Shown here piece by piece: positions 16,980 to 26,421 of a stretch of DNA of 64,000 nt. The translations under genes and the position numbers were made by a program. Location: contig JAEUHZ010000052.1 of NCBI GenBank assembly GCA_016795205.1, forward strand, positions 1 through 64,000, in the 5' to 3' direction. This DNA comes from Planctomycetota bacterium (GTDB taxonomy: Bacteria; Planctomycetota; UBA1135; GCA-002686595). Below the pieces are notes generated by a model that did no database searches, was not told the origin of the DNA, and saw nothing but the letters and a program-made list of their open reading frames with translations. Each line of letters begins with the position of its first letter. Within the stretch, counting starts at the first letter, position 1.

Positions 16980-17672
16980 ATGCACCTCATGCGACTCCTC
17001 CCTCGGTCCGTCTTCGCCGCCGCTGCCTGCGCGGTCACACTCCAGGCCGCGCCCGCCGCGACCTGGCCGTCGCCCGCGAGCGACGGCCACCCGTTCGACG
17101 CGCCCAACCTCGCCGCACCACGCCCGGCGCAGCCGCTCGCCGCGGGTCCGCTCCCGCAGAGCGGGCACGTCGTGATCACGGAGATCATGAAGGACCCCGC
17201 CCACGTCACGGACGCCCGCGGCGAGTGGTTCGAGGTCTGGAACGCGATGCCCTGGCGCGTGAACCTCGAGGGCTGGACGATCTCGGACGAGTCCGGCGCC
17301 AGCCACGTGATCTCGACCGGTGGATCCGGGTTGCGTCTGGGGCCCGGTCAGTTCGCCGTGATCGGCAACAACTCGGACCCGGCCCTGAACGGCGGCATCC
17401 AGGTCGACTACGTCTGGAGTTCCTTCTCTCTCGGCAACGGCGCGGACCAGATCCTGCTCACGCGGCCCGACGGCACGTTGGCGGACCGCGTGGCCTACGA
17501 CGACGGCGTGCTGTGGCCGGATGCCCCCGGGCGCTCCCTCTCGTTGAGGCCCGGCGCGTGGGACGTCCTCTCGAACGACGACCCGTTGAACTGGTGCGCG
17601 GCGTCGAGCCCGATCAGCGCGACGAACCCGGACCGGGCGACGCCGGGACGGGACAACGACGTCTGCCCGTGA
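16980..17672 (+). CDS. secreted lamin-tail-domain protein
   Basis: 230 residues. A signal peptide (MHLMRLLPRSVFAAAACAVT) is followed from about residue 62 by a lamin-tail (LTD) domain: VVITEIMKDPAHVTDARGEW, then FEVWNAM, LEGWTISDESGASHVI, LGPGQFAVIGNN and LLTRPDGTLADRVAYDD. The bacterial LTD is an immunoglobulin-like fold found in secreted or surface proteins, often beside nucleases or phytase-like domains; here it is alone. No catalytic domain is present. The ATG at 16980 gives the signal peptide. The gene converges on the module protein at 17781 with a bidirectional hairpin between. Confidence 0.82.
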   Translation: MHLMRLLPRSVFAAAACAVTLQAAPAATWPSPASDGHPFDAPNLAAPRPAQPLAAGPLPQSGHVVITEIMKDPAHVTDARGEWFEVWNAMPWRVNLEGWTISDESGASHVISTGGSGLRLGPGQFAVIGNNSDPALNGGIQVDYVWSSFSLGNGADQILLTRPDGTLADRVAYDDGVLWPDAPGRSLSLRPGAWDVLSNDDPLNWCAASSPISATNPDRATPGRDNDVCP

Positions 17673-17727
17673 GCGTACGGGCCCGCGCGCCGCACGGCCT
17701 CGCGCTCATCGGCACCACGAACGGGCG

Positions 17728-17760
17728 CGGCGGCCCGGAGCGCGAGGCTCCGGGCCGCCG
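17728..17760. terminator. bidirectional hairpin between convergent genes
   Basis: A perfect 14-bp stem CGGCGGCCCGGAGC / GCTCCGGGCCGCCG with loop GCGAG. It lies 55 bases after the plus-strand stop and 20 bases after the minus-strand stop, so it can serve both genes. No T-run is present. Confidence 0.6.
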
Positions 17761-17780
17761 CCGAGCGCAGTCCGGGGTGG

Positions 17781-18944
17781 TCAGGCGCCCCAGGCGATCT
17801 CGACGCCGTTCGAGAGGTTGAACGTCGAGGGCGTGCAGAAGGCGGCCGCGTTGCGGTACCAGATCTGGTACGTGCGGGTGCCGGGCGCGCCGACCAGGCC
17901 GCGCACGGACACGGGCTGGTCGCCGACGCCGGGATACGAGCTGCCGCCGGCCGAGTTCGACTTCGTGCCGAGGCGGATGATCGCGCCGCCCGCGCAGCGC
18001 AGGCCGTCACCGAACGCCACACCCAGGCCGCCGCCCTGCTGGCTCGTGCCCTGGAAGTACAGGGCGCTGGAGTTCGGCATGCCCGAGCCCGTGAGCAGGA
18101 CGGAGTCCGCCGCCAGGCTGGCGGCACCCGCGGCCGTGAGCAGACCGCCGACGCCCAGCGAGTTCAGGCAGCCCTCGCCGCTGCCGACCGTGCTCGTGTT
18201 GCTGCACGGGCAGGCTGCCGCCGAGCCGTCACCGAGGCAGAACGCCGTGCCCGGGTTCTGGCCGCAGGTCGGGTTCGGGGTCGTGGGCGAGACGTCGAAG
18301 TAGCCGACCGAGGGCACGAAGTCGAAGTCGAGCAGGTTCCACGAGAAGGGCGCGTCCGAGCAGCGCGCGACACCTGCCGCGCCGAACGTCCCGTCCACGA
18401 ACACCGGCGCGTTGTCGAAGATCGTGCCCGGCGTGTTCGGGATGTCGAAGCCCACGAGGTCGACGATCGTGATCGCCGGGTCGGTGGCCAGGATCGTCTG
18501 CGTGCCCATGCCGCCGACCCGCAGGTCCTGGCCGAGGTTCGCGAGCACGCCTGGGACGTTCGTGGTCTGGATCAGGTAGACGGTCTGGGCGCCGTTCTCG
18601 AAGAGATTGGTGTTCGGCGGGCTGCCCGGCCCCGAGACGACCTGGTCGACGGCCGGCGTGACCGTCGTCGCCCCGACGGTCCACAGACCGCTGGCGCTGG
18701 TCGTTCCGGCCGACAGGTCGATGGCGACGTCGAGCGCGCCGACCGAGCTCGTCCCGTCGCCTTCGAGGATCAGGATCATGAAGCCGTTCAGGGAGGTGTT
18801 GGCCGGGCCACGGACCTCGATGAACTCGCGGTCGTCGACGCCGACATGGCTGACGAAGACCTCGTTGAGGCGGAACTGCTGGGCCGAGGCGCTGCTGGCG
18901 AGGAGCGCCAAGCCGGCCGCGAGGAGGCGGATCTTGTGGAGCAT
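17781..18944 (-). CDS. secreted protein with N-terminal lamin-tail-like region and C-terminal module
   Basis: 387 residues with signal peptide MLHKIRLLAAGLALLASSASA. The N-terminal ~210 residues begin FRLNEVFVSHVGVDDREFIE and continue VRGPANTSLNGFMILILEGD, which resembles LTD-type beta domains found in bacterial surface proteins. From about residue 229 it carries the same module as the protein at 8326: AFCLGDGSAAACPCSN, EGCLNS, LYFQGTSQQGGGLG, FGDGLRCAGGAIIRLGTKS, YQIWYRNAAAFC and final FNLSNGVEIAWGA. The six cysteines match those of the 8326 module, suggesting conserved disulfides. Function unknown. Start ATG at 18942-18944. Confidence 0.85.
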   Translation of the reverse strand: MLHKIRLLAAGLALLASSASAQQFRLNEVFVSHVGVDDREFIEVRGPANTSLNGFMILILEGDGTSSVGALDVAIDLSAGTTSASGLWTVGATTVTPAVDQVVSGPGSPPNTNLFENGAQTVYLIQTTNVPGVLANLGQDLRVGGMGTQTILATDPAITIVDLVGFDIPNTPGTIFDNAPVFVDGTFGAAGVARCSDAPFSWNLLDFDFVPSVGYFDVSPTTPNPTCGQNPGTAFCLGDGSAAACPCSNTSTVGSGEGCLNSLGVGGLLTAAGAASLAADSVLLTGSGMPNSSALYFQGTSQQGGGLGVAFGDGLRCAGGAIIRLGTKSNSAGGSSYPGVGDQPVSVRGLVGAPGTRTYQIWYRNAAAFCTPSTFNLSNGVEIAWGA

Positions 18945-19172
18945 AGTCTGAGGGGGGCCCCGGGGATCTGTCGCACCGGCCGCGCGGTCGGGGCGGCCGA
19001 CGCGGACGGTTCCTCTCGCGCGCGGGGTTCCGCGGCCCGGTGAGTCGATCCGGGGCCGCGGGCGTCGAGGGGGGGCGGGCGGCTCCTGAGGCCGCACCGA
19101 TCCTGGAAGTCTATCCCCGCCGGGCCGCGCCCGGGAGACCCGCGCCGGATCCTGCCAACGCTTGATCCGCGC

Positions 19173-20678
19173 TCAACGCGCGGCAGATGGGACGAGCAGG
19201 ACGCCGTCCGGGCAGTCCAGCTCCAGCGGATCGGACACGACCCGCCCCGGCGCTCCCGGGCACAGGAACCCCCAGCGTGGCTCGATCGGCTCGCCCCCGC
19301 CGGCGTACCCCAGACCCTCCAGGATCTTGAGGGCGGCCTCGCGGTCGACTCCCGTGGCGTCCGGCTCGTGGCAGGGCGCGGTCACCCACGGGCCGTGCCG
19401 CGCGAGCAGCTTCTGGAGCCGGAGCACCTCGCCGGGCTCGTCGGCGAAGCGGTTGTGCATCTCGCCCGGGTCCGCGGAGAGGTCGTAGAGCTCGCTCTTC
19501 TCCGGCCGGTTGGGGCGCCAGACGAGCTTCCACGAGCCGTTCACGACCGCGTAGAGGAAGTCGTCGTCGGGACGGCTCTTCAGCATGGCCGCGTTCAGGT
19601 CGTAGCCGTTGATCTGGTCCGCGAAGGCCGTGCGCGGCGCGTCCGGCCGACCCTCGAGCAACGGGCGCAGCGTGCGTCCCGACATCGCGCGCGGCGGCCG
19701 CACTCCCAGGTAGTCGAGCACCGTGGGGGCGATGTCGACCGTGCTCACGACCTCGGGCACGGCGGGCGTGCTCGCGAGACCCGGCACACGCACCAGGAGC
19801 GGCACGCGGATCTGCTCCTGGTACAGGATGCGATGGAAGGGCCAGCCGTGGTCCCCCAGGCCCTCGCCGTGGTCGGCCACGACCACGACCAGCGTGCGGT
19901 CCCATTCCCCCGAGGCTTGCAGCGCGGCGAACAGCCGCCCGATCTGCGCGTCGAGGTAGCTGACTTCGGCGCCGTAGAGCTCGCGAGACATGACGAGCTC
20001 GCCGCGCGGGCCGCGCGGGGCGTTCCTCGTCCACTCCTCCGGAGGGAGCAGGACCGGGTCGTGCGGGTCCCAGTAGTGCACCCACAGGAAGAAGGGCTCG
20101 TCGAGCGCGGCGAGCTGCTCGACGACGATCGCGGTCGTGTCGTCCGAGCGCCGTTGGAGCTCCGTGAGCGGCCAGGACATCGTGCCGGCCTGGCTCCGGC
20201 CGATGACGCCCTCGAAGCTCTCGAAGACGTCGTAGCCCTCGTCGAAGCCGAAGTAGGCCGACACCGGGAAGGCGCTGTGGACCGCGGCCGTGGCGTAGCC
20301 CTCGGCCTTCAGGATCGTGGCCAGGGTCGGCGTGCCGCGCTTCAAGGCGTAGCCGCACATGCCCGAGAGCACCCGCACACCGTGCTCGCGGTTGTCGAGA
20401 CCGGTCAGGATCGAGGCGTGCGAGACGGGCGTCACGGAGGCCGTGGCGATCGCCAGGTCGAAGCGCGTGCCGAGGGCCGCCAGCGCGTCGAGGTTCGGCG
20501 TGGGGTCGCCGGGGCGGCCGTAGCAGCCGAGGAAGTCCGCCCGGGTCGTGTCCAGGGTCAGGACCACGACGTTCCAGCGCTGTGGGGCCTGCCGCCCGAG
20601 GAGCAGGAAGGCCCCCGCACCCAGCGCGAGGAGCAGGACGAACCCGAGGAGGGCGAGGAGCAGCGGGCCGCGGATCAT
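19173..20678 (-). CDS. membrane-anchored sulfatase-fold hydrolase/transferase, Thr at the nucleophile position
   Basis: 501 residues. One N-terminal membrane helix (LLLALLGFVLLLALGAGAFL) anchors a periplasmic sulfatase-superfamily domain. Metal sites: VVVLTLDTTRADFLGCYGRP and VVVADHGEGLGDHGWPFH. The nucleophile region reads ATASVTPVSHASILTG, with Thr rather than Cys/Ser, so it does not fit formylglycine sulfatases. YDLSADPGEMHNRFADEPGE is the C-terminal block of this family (arylsulfatase-A-like). It shares architecture, not close identity, with the protein at 11990. It is divergent from the MORN-type lipoprotein (70-base gap). Substrate unknown. Confidence 0.8.
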   Translation of the reverse strand: MIRGPLLLALLGFVLLLALGAGAFLLLGRQAPQRWNVVVLTLDTTRADFLGCYGRPGDPTPNLDALAALGTRFDLAIATASVTPVSHASILTGLDNREHGVRVLSGMCGYALKRGTPTLATILKAEGYATAAVHSAFPVSAYFGFDEGYDVFESFEGVIGRSQAGTMSWPLTELQRRSDDTTAIVVEQLAALDEPFFLWVHYWDPHDPVLLPPEEWTRNAPRGPRGELVMSRELYGAEVSYLDAQIGRLFAALQASGEWDRTLVVVVADHGEGLGDHGWPFHRILYQEQIRVPLLVRVPGLASTPAVPEVVSTVDIAPTVLDYLGVRPPRAMSGRTLRPLLEGRPDAPRTAFADQINGYDLNAAMLKSRPDDDFLYAVVNGSWKLVWRPNRPEKSELYDLSADPGEMHNRFADEPGEVLRLQKLLARHGPWVTAPCHEPDATGVDREAALKILEGLGYAGGGEPIEPRWGFLCPGAPGRVVSDPLELDCPDGVLLVPSAAR

Positions 20679-20747
20679 GTCCGCTGGATGCTATCCGCGC
20701 GCGACCTCCGCCGTGCAGCGACTCGGGCGCGAAGCTACGCTCTTTGG

Positions 20748-21692
20748 ATGCAGGTCCCGACATCGAGGTCGAAGCGGCGCGTGCTCGCGGCGTGTCTGGC
20801 GGTCTCCGCCCTGGTCGCCTCAGGCTGCAAGGACGAGCGGCCGGCTGCGCAGCCGGCGCGGCCGCCCCTCGCGCGTCCGCCGGCGCCGGCCGTCCCGGCC
20901 GCCGCGACAGCCCCGGCCGACGGTCCGTTCGTCGACTGGCACGACGAGGCACGGACGCAGAAGAAGGCCGAGGGCGCCTACCGCGCGGGTCGCGCTGTCG
21001 GGCCTTGGACGTTCTGGTATCCGAGCGGCCGCGTGCGCGCCACGGGTTCCTACGCCGACGGCGAGATGGATGGCACTTGGATCGAGTACCACCCCAGTGG
21101 CGCCAAGCGCAGCGAGACCACGCTCAAAGAGGGACGCATCACCGGGCAGCTCACGATCTGGTTCGAGAGCGGTCGCGTCGAGTCGGTCGGGACCTACGAG
21201 AACGGCCAGCGCTCGGGCCTGTGGACCGAGTTCCACGCCGATGGCAAGAAGCGCCGCGAGGGGCGCTACGTCGACGACTTGCAGGATGGTCCGTGGTCGA
21301 CCTGGCATCCGGACGGCCGCCTGCAGAGCGAGGCGCACTACGAGCGCGGCACGCCCGTCGGGACGTGGAAGTCCTGGACGGCCGAAGGCCGGCCGGAGTC
21401 CGAGGCGAACTACCGGGACGGCAGCTCGCACGGGCCCGCCACGATCTGGCACCCCAACGGCCAGATCGCCGCGCAGATCGAGTACCGGGACGGCAAGGCC
21501 GATGGCGAGTGGCGCGAGTGGTACCCCGATGGCCAGCTCGCGCGCGCCGGGCGCTACGCGGCCGGCAAGCGCCAAGGACCGTGGCAGTACTTCCAGGCCG
21601 ACGGCACGCCGGACGCCGAGCAAAGCGGCGACTACCAGGACGACGTGCTCGTGCCCTCGGCCGGGGGCGGTGGCGGGGAGGAGCCGCGATGA
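20748..21692 (+). CDS. MORN-type (YwqK-like) repeat lipoprotein
   Basis: 314 residues. Lipobox VASGC at about residues 24-28, a Pro/Ala-rich linker, then about ten repeats of roughly 22-24 residues of the form G.W..W.P.G......Y..G...G.W. Examples are GPWTFWYPSGRVRATGSYAD, GTWIEYHPSGAKRSETTLKE and GPWQYFQADGTPD. These are MORN_2 repeats as in the YwqK family. Such proteins are often called antitoxins, but only by association with one Bacillus toxin; here no toxin gene is adjacent. The stop overlaps the glyA start (ATGA), so the two are probably translated together. The repeats end with a flexible Gly/Glu tail. Confidence 0.82.
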   Translation: MQVPTSRSKRRVLAACLAVSALVASGCKDERPAAQPARPPLARPPAPAVPAAATAPADGPFVDWHDEARTQKKAEGAYRAGRAVGPWTFWYPSGRVRATGSYADGEMDGTWIEYHPSGAKRSETTLKEGRITGQLTIWFESGRVESVGTYENGQRSGLWTEFHADGKKRREGRYVDDLQDGPWSTWHPDGRLQSEAHYERGTPVGTWKSWTAEGRPESEANYRDGSSHGPATIWHPNGQIAAQIEYRDGKADGEWREWYPDGQLARAGRYAAGKRQGPWQYFQADGTPDAEQSGDYQDDVLVPSAGGGGGEEPR

Positions 21693-22945
21693 GCACGCGC
21701 ACGCAGAACGCGCTGCGTACGGACGGCGCCCTGTGGGCGGCGGTCGACGCCGAAGCGGCGCGCGAGGAGCGGCAGCTCGAGCTGATCGCCTCGGAGAACC
21801 ATGCCTCGCGCGAGGTCATGGCCGCGATGGGCTCGGTGCTCACGAACAAGTACGCCGAGGGCTATCCCGGAAGGCGCTACTACGGCGGCTGCGAGCACGT
21901 GGACGTCGTCGAGGACCTGGCGCGTGAGCGCGCCAAGCAGCTCTTCGAGGCGCCGGCCGCCAACGTGCAGCCGCACAGCGGCACGCAGGCCAACATGGCC
22001 GCGATCCTGGCGTTGGTGGGCCCCGGGGCCACGATCCTCTCGCTGTCGCTCGACCACGGCGGCCACCTGAGCCACGGCCACCCGAAGAACTTCACGGGCA
22101 TCTACTTCAAGATCGAGAGCTACGGGGTCGAGCAGGCCTCCGAGCGCATCGACATGGACCGGGTGCGCGAGCGCGCCCTGGCGGTGCGGCCGCAGATCCT
22201 GCTGGCGGGCGCGTCGGCCTACTCGCGCACGCTCGACTTCCCGGCCTTTGCCTCGATCGCGCGCGAATGCGGCGCCAAGCTGCTGGTCGACATGGCGCAC
22301 ATCGCCGGCTTGGTCGCGGCCAAGGTGCACCCCACCCCAGTCGGCCACGCCGACATCGTGACGATGACGACCCACAAGACGCTGCGCGGCCCGCGCGGCG
22401 GACTGGTGCTGTCCGACGCGGAGACGATGAAGAAGGTCAACAGCGCGCTGTTCCCCGGCGTGCAGGGCGGTCCGCTCATGCACGTGATCGCCGCCAAGGC
22501 CGTGGCGCTGCGCGAGGCGCAGGCGCCGGCCTTCGCCGACTACCAGCGGCGCGTCGTCGAGAACGCGCGCGCGCTGGCCGCCGAGCTCGGAGCGCGAGGC
22601 CTGCGCATCGTGTCGGGCGGCACGGACAACCACCTCATGCTCGTCGACGTCAGCTCGACGGGCCTCAGCGGGAAGCAGGCCGAGGACGCGCTGGGCCAGG
22701 TCGACCTGACCTGCAACAAGAACCTGATCCCGTACGATCAGAAGCCGCCGATGCAGGCCTCGGGCATCCGCCTCGGCACCCCGGCGATCACGACCCGGGG
22801 GCTGGGCGTGGCCCACATGGCGACGTTGGCCGGCTGGATCGCCGACGTGCTCGCCAAGCCGGGCGACGAGGCGGTCACGCAGCGCGTGCGGGGCGAGGTC
22901 GCCGAGCTGGCGCGCGCCTTCCCGATCTACCCGCACGGCGCCTGA
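21689..22945 (+). CDS. glyA: serine hydroxymethyltransferase
   Basis: 418 residues, full family length. A PLP-dependent enzyme that interconverts serine and glycine with tetrahydrofolate and feeds one-carbon metabolism. All signatures are present: LELIASENHASREVMAAMGS, NKYAEGYPGRRYYGGCEHVD, and the PLP-lysine in TMTTHKTLRGPRGG. Other conserved blocks are NLIPYDQKPP and SGIRLGTPAITTRG. The ATG at 21689 overlaps the stop of the lipoprotein gene by four bases. It converges on addA; a hairpin spans both stop codons. Confidence 0.98.
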   Translation: MSTRTQNALRTDGALWAAVDAEAAREERQLELIASENHASREVMAAMGSVLTNKYAEGYPGRRYYGGCEHVDVVEDLARERAKQLFEAPAANVQPHSGTQANMAAILALVGPGATILSLSLDHGGHLSHGHPKNFTGIYFKIESYGVEQASERIDMDRVRERALAVRPQILLAGASAYSRTLDFPAFASIARECGAKLLVDMAHIAGLVAAKVHPTPVGHADIVTMTTHKTLRGPRGGLVLSDAETMKKVNSALFPGVQGGPLMHVIAAKAVALREAQAPAFADYQRRVVENARALAAELGARGLRIVSGGTDNHLMLVDVSSTGLSGKQAEDALGQVDLTCNKNLIPYDQKPPMQASGIRLGTPAITTRGLGVAHMATLAGWIADVLAKPGDEAVTQRVRGEVAELARAFPIYPHGA

Positions 22946-22971
22946 GCGGCCCGCGGGCCGCGGCCCGCTCA
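22943..22971. terminator. hairpin spanning two convergent stop codons
   Basis: TGAGCGG (22943-22949, including the glyA TGA) pairs with CCGCTCA (22965-22971, including the addA stop), with further GC pairing inside. It may terminate transcription from both sides. No T-run. Confidence 0.5.
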
Positions 22972-25900
22972 GTCCAGCGCGGCCGCGACGCCGTCACGCA
23001 AGAACCACACCTCGCCGCGCGGCTGGGCCGGCAGGCCCAGCGCCTCGGCCAGCGCGCGGGCGTAGCGCCCGAGCTGCGGCGCGTGCTCGCGCGCGGCGTC
23101 GCGCGGGTCGCGGCCGGCGAGCGGCTCCGTCTTGTAGTCGACGACCACCCAGCCGGTGGCGTCGCGCAGCACGAGGTCAGCGGCTCCGGTCCAGGCCTCG
23201 ACGGGCTGCTCGCCGTCGAGCGCGGGCACGAGCAGGTCGAGTTCGCGCGCCAGGATCGTGTGCGCGGCGAAGCGCGCCGCCAGCGGGCCGCCCGCCACGC
23301 TGTCGAGGATCGTGCAGGCCTCGGCACGCACGGCGGCTGGCGTGCCAGAGCGCAGGGCCTCGCGTTCCAGACGCGTGCGCGCGGCCTCGAAGTCGGGCGC
23401 CTGCTCGAGCGCGGCGTGGACCAGCGTGCCCAAGGCCCGCGCCTCCGCGCGCGAGAGCCGCCCACGCGCGGCTGCGACGGGGCTCGGCGCTCCGGGCGGG
23501 TCGTCGCGCTCCGCGCGCGAGGCCCGGGCGACGAGCGGGCGCCCGGCGCGCGCCTCGGCTTGGAGTCCCGAGGTCTCGAGCTCCGCCGCCTCGCGTCGCG
23601 CGCGCTCGACGCGCTGCGCGGCGGCGCGCGCGCCGGGCGTGCGCGCCACCGGCTCGGGCTCGCTGGTCGCGAGCCGCGCGACGCACCCGCCCGCGTCGAA
23701 CTCCAGGCGACCCTGCGCGTGGGCGGCTTGGGCCCGCGCGCCGAAATCCGGGGGCAGGCCGTGCTCGCCGAGGTCACGGAAGCTCGCCGCCTCGCTCCAG
23801 GCGCGCAGCTCGGGCGCGACCCGCCACGTGGCCGACAGCACGAGGCGCGACTTCGCGCGCGTCAGTGCCACGTAGAGGAGCCGCGCGCGTTCGGCGGCGT
23901 CGCGGCGCTCGCGGGCCGCGGCGACCGCGGCCCACGCCGGGCTGCTGCGCCCGCACAACCGCAACGCGCCGCTGGCGCGGTCGAAGCCGTCGGAATCTCC
24001 GCGCCGTGCCTGGCCGCTCGCCATGCCGAGCAGGAAGACGGCTTCGAACTCGAGGCCCTTCGCGCCGTGGATCGTGAGGAAGCGCACGGCGTCCTCGACG
24101 TCGGCGGCGGGTCGCGCCTCCCGTTCGTCGCGGCGCTCGTCGAGCGCGCGCCGCAGCGCGCGCAGGACGGCGGCCGGATCGCCGCAGGCCAAGAGCTCCG
24201 CGCGCGCCCGGCGCAGGAAGCGCTCGAGGTTCGCCAGCCGGTGGGCGCCCTGCCAGCGGCTGCCCTCGGCCGCCTCGAGGAGCAGCAGCGCGCGCAGCCG
24301 CTCGAAGCAGGTGTCGGCCGGATCGTCGGCCAGGCTGCGGCGCAGGATCGCGAGCGAGGCCAGCGCATGCTCCAGCGCGTCAGCCCAGTGGGGGATCGAG
24401 CGGCCGGGTGGGAAGCTGCCCGCGACCTCGGGCTCGAGCGCGTGCGCGGCGCGCGCGATCCGCGCCAGCGCCGCGTCGGAGTCCGGCCCTCCCAGGCGCT
24501 GCGCGTCCTCGGCGAAGCCGTGGGCGAAGAGCGGCTCGAGCGCCGCGTCGGGCAGCCCGCAGGCGGCCGAGCGCAGGAACGCCACGAGCGACAGCGTGTC
24601 CCCCGGGTCGGCGATGGCCCCGAACAGCGCGCTGGCGTCGACGACCTCGCGGCGGCGGAAGTAGCTGCGGTCGCCCTCGACCTGCACCGGGATGCCCGCG
24701 TCCCGCAGCAGCTCCAGCGCGGCCGTGAACGACGCCCGCGAGCGTGCCAGCACGGCCATGTCCTTCCACGCGATGCGCTCGGCGTGCAGACGCCGGAGCG
24801 CGTCGGCCAGCGCGCGGGCCTCCAGGCGCCGGGCCACGTCGACCTTGGTCTGGTCGAAGTCGGGCTGGACGTGTGGACTCCAGGTGGCCCACAGCTCGAT
24901 CGCCGGGCCGGGCTCGTCGCCGCGCGGGACGAGCGGCTGGAACGGCGGCTGCACCCCGTGCTCGGGCTGCATCACGGGCTCGACGAAGCGTGTCACGGCT
25001 GCGAGCACGCGCGGGGTCGAGCGGAAGTTCTGCACGAGCTCGAGCCGCTCGCCACCGCCCGCGAGGACCTCGTCCACGAAGCCGTCGTACGCCGCCAGAT
25101 CCGCGCCCCGAAAGCCGTAGATCGACTGCTTGGGATCGCCGACCAGGAACAGCCCGGGCCGGTCGCGACCGGCGCCCAGCCCCAGCGCGCGAACCAGGCG
25201 CACCTGGACGTCGTCGGTGTCCTGGAACTCGTCGATCAGGATCTGGCGGTAGCGGCGCCGCAGTCGAGCGCGCACGCCAGCGTCGCGCTCGACGAGCTCC
25301 GCCGCGCGCGCCAGGAGGTCGCCGAAGGTCACGACCGCCGCGGCAGCGCCCGCGGCCTCCGCGCGCGCGAGCACGCGCCGCACGATGGCCAGGCGCGCGC
25401 GGAACGCATCGGGATCGAAGCCGATCAAGGGACGCAGGGCGCGCTCCAGCTCCGAGGCCGCCCGGGCGGCGGCGGCGACGGACTCGCCCAGCGCGTTCCC
25501 GGCGGACTGCCCGAACTCGCCGCGGGCCCACGCGCGCAGGGGCTTCGCCAGGTCGTCCAGGTCGCACGCGACGAACCCCTGCAGGCGCTCGCGCGGGGAG
25601 CCGCCGGCGCCGCGTTCGCGCAGGCTGGCGAGCGCGAGGATCGCCTCCGCCGTGCGCTGCACGGCCTTGGCCCGGGTGACGCCCGCGAGCGTGCGGGCGT
25701 GCGGAACGAAGGCCTGCACGGCGGACTCGAGCGCCGCGACGAACGGCGCCAGCGCGTCGTCCGCGGTCGGATCGCCCGCCAGCTCCGCGGCGCGCACGCC
25801 GTCGACGCGCAGCTTGGCGACGACCTGTGCGACACGGTCGGGGCCCAGACCCTCGCGTCCCAGCGTCAGCCAGTGCGCGTCGGGAGCGGGTGCGAACGCC

Positions 25901-26421
25901 GCGGCGAGGTCCTCGCGGACCGCGCGGCGGGCGTGCTCGTGGGTGAGCTGCTCGTCGGCGTCGACCACGAAACCGGGGGGCAGACCCGACTCGAGCGGGT
26001 GCTCGGCCAGGAGTCCCTGGCAGAAGCCGTGGATCGTCGTGGCCAGGGGGCGGTCGAGCGCCAGCCGCACCAGGCGCGCACGCGTCGCGGCTGCGGTCGC
26101 GTCGGCGGGCGGGATCAGGCTCGGATGCGGCGCGCCGTGCTCGACCTCGCGCAGCCGGGTCCGCACGCGCGCGTCCATCTCGGCCGCGGCGGCCTTGGTG
26201 AACGTGATCGCCAGGACGCCGTCGACGGCGCGCAGTGCCGCGCGCGCGTCGTCCTCGACCTCGCGCCGCGCCGCGTCGAAGCCGGGGCCGAGCAGCCAGG
26301 TGACGACGCGCGCCACGAGCGTCGTCGTCTTGCCCGTGCCCGCACCGGCCACGACGACGAGCGGCGTCGTGAAGTCGCGCACCGCGCGCTCGCGCGCGGC
26401 TTGGTCGGCGAGCACGTTCAC
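22969..26421 (-). CDS. addA: AddA-like helicase-nuclease subunit
   Basis: 1150 residues. A UvrD-family superfamily 1A helicase with a C-terminal RecB-type nuclease, partner of AddB in double-strand break resection. Walker A is GAGTGKTT at residues 26-33, Walker B LIDEFQDTDDVQ, then GDPKQSIYGFRGADL, ELVQNFRSTPRVL, LTIHGAKGLEFEAVFLLGM and LYVALTRAKSRLVL. The nuclease has GTLVHAALE and VVVDYKTE (D...K of the PD-(D/E)xK core). The GTG start at 26419-26421 overlaps the addB stop (GTGA), and homology begins at once (DQAARERAV), so the start is well supported. RecBCD genes are absent here; the order addB-addA is usual. Confidence 0.93.
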   Translation of the reverse strand: MNVLADQAARERAVRDFTTPLVVVAGAGTGKTTTLVARVVTWLLGPGFDAARREVEDDARAALRAVDGVLAITFTKAAAAEMDARVRTRLREVEHGAPHPSLIPPADATAAATRARLVRLALDRPLATTIHGFCQGLLAEHPLESGLPPGFVVDADEQLTHEHARRAVREDLAAAFAPAPDAHWLTLGREGLGPDRVAQVVAKLRVDGVRAAELAGDPTADDALAPFVAALESAVQAFVPHARTLAGVTRAKAVQRTAEAILALASLRERGAGGSPRERLQGFVACDLDDLAKPLRAWARGEFGQSAGNALGESVAAAARAASELERALRPLIGFDPDAFRARLAIVRRVLARAEAAGAAAAVVTFGDLLARAAELVERDAGVRARLRRRYRQILIDEFQDTDDVQVRLVRALGLGAGRDRPGLFLVGDPKQSIYGFRGADLAAYDGFVDEVLAGGGERLELVQNFRSTPRVLAAVTRFVEPVMQPEHGVQPPFQPLVPRGDEPGPAIELWATWSPHVQPDFDQTKVDVARRLEARALADALRRLHAERIAWKDMAVLARSRASFTAALELLRDAGIPVQVEGDRSYFRRREVVDASALFGAIADPGDTLSLVAFLRSAACGLPDAALEPLFAHGFAEDAQRLGGPDSDAALARIARAAHALEPEVAGSFPPGRSIPHWADALEHALASLAILRRSLADDPADTCFERLRALLLLEAAEGSRWQGAHRLANLERFLRRARAELLACGDPAAVLRALRRALDERRDEREARPAADVEDAVRFLTIHGAKGLEFEAVFLLGMASGQARRGDSDGFDRASGALRLCGRSSPAWAAVAAARERRDAAERARLLYVALTRAKSRLVLSATWRVAPELRAWSEAASFRDLGEHGLPPDFGARAQAAHAQGRLEFDAGGCVARLATSEPEPVARTPGARAAAQRVERARREAAELETSGLQAEARAGRPLVARASRAERDDPPGAPSPVAAARGRLSRAEARALGTLVHAALEQAPDFEAARTRLEREALRSGTPAAVRAEACTILDSVAGGPLAARFAAHTILARELDLLVPALDGEQPVEAWTGAADLVLRDATGWVVVDYKTEPLAGRDPRDAAREHAPQLGRYARALAEALGLPAQPRGEVWFLRDGVAAALD

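Noticed and set aside
20748-21692. Antitoxin of a toxin-antitoxin pair
   Set aside because: The YwqK name comes from one Bacillus pair. Here the neighbour is glyA and no toxin gene is adjacent, so only the repeat type is kept.
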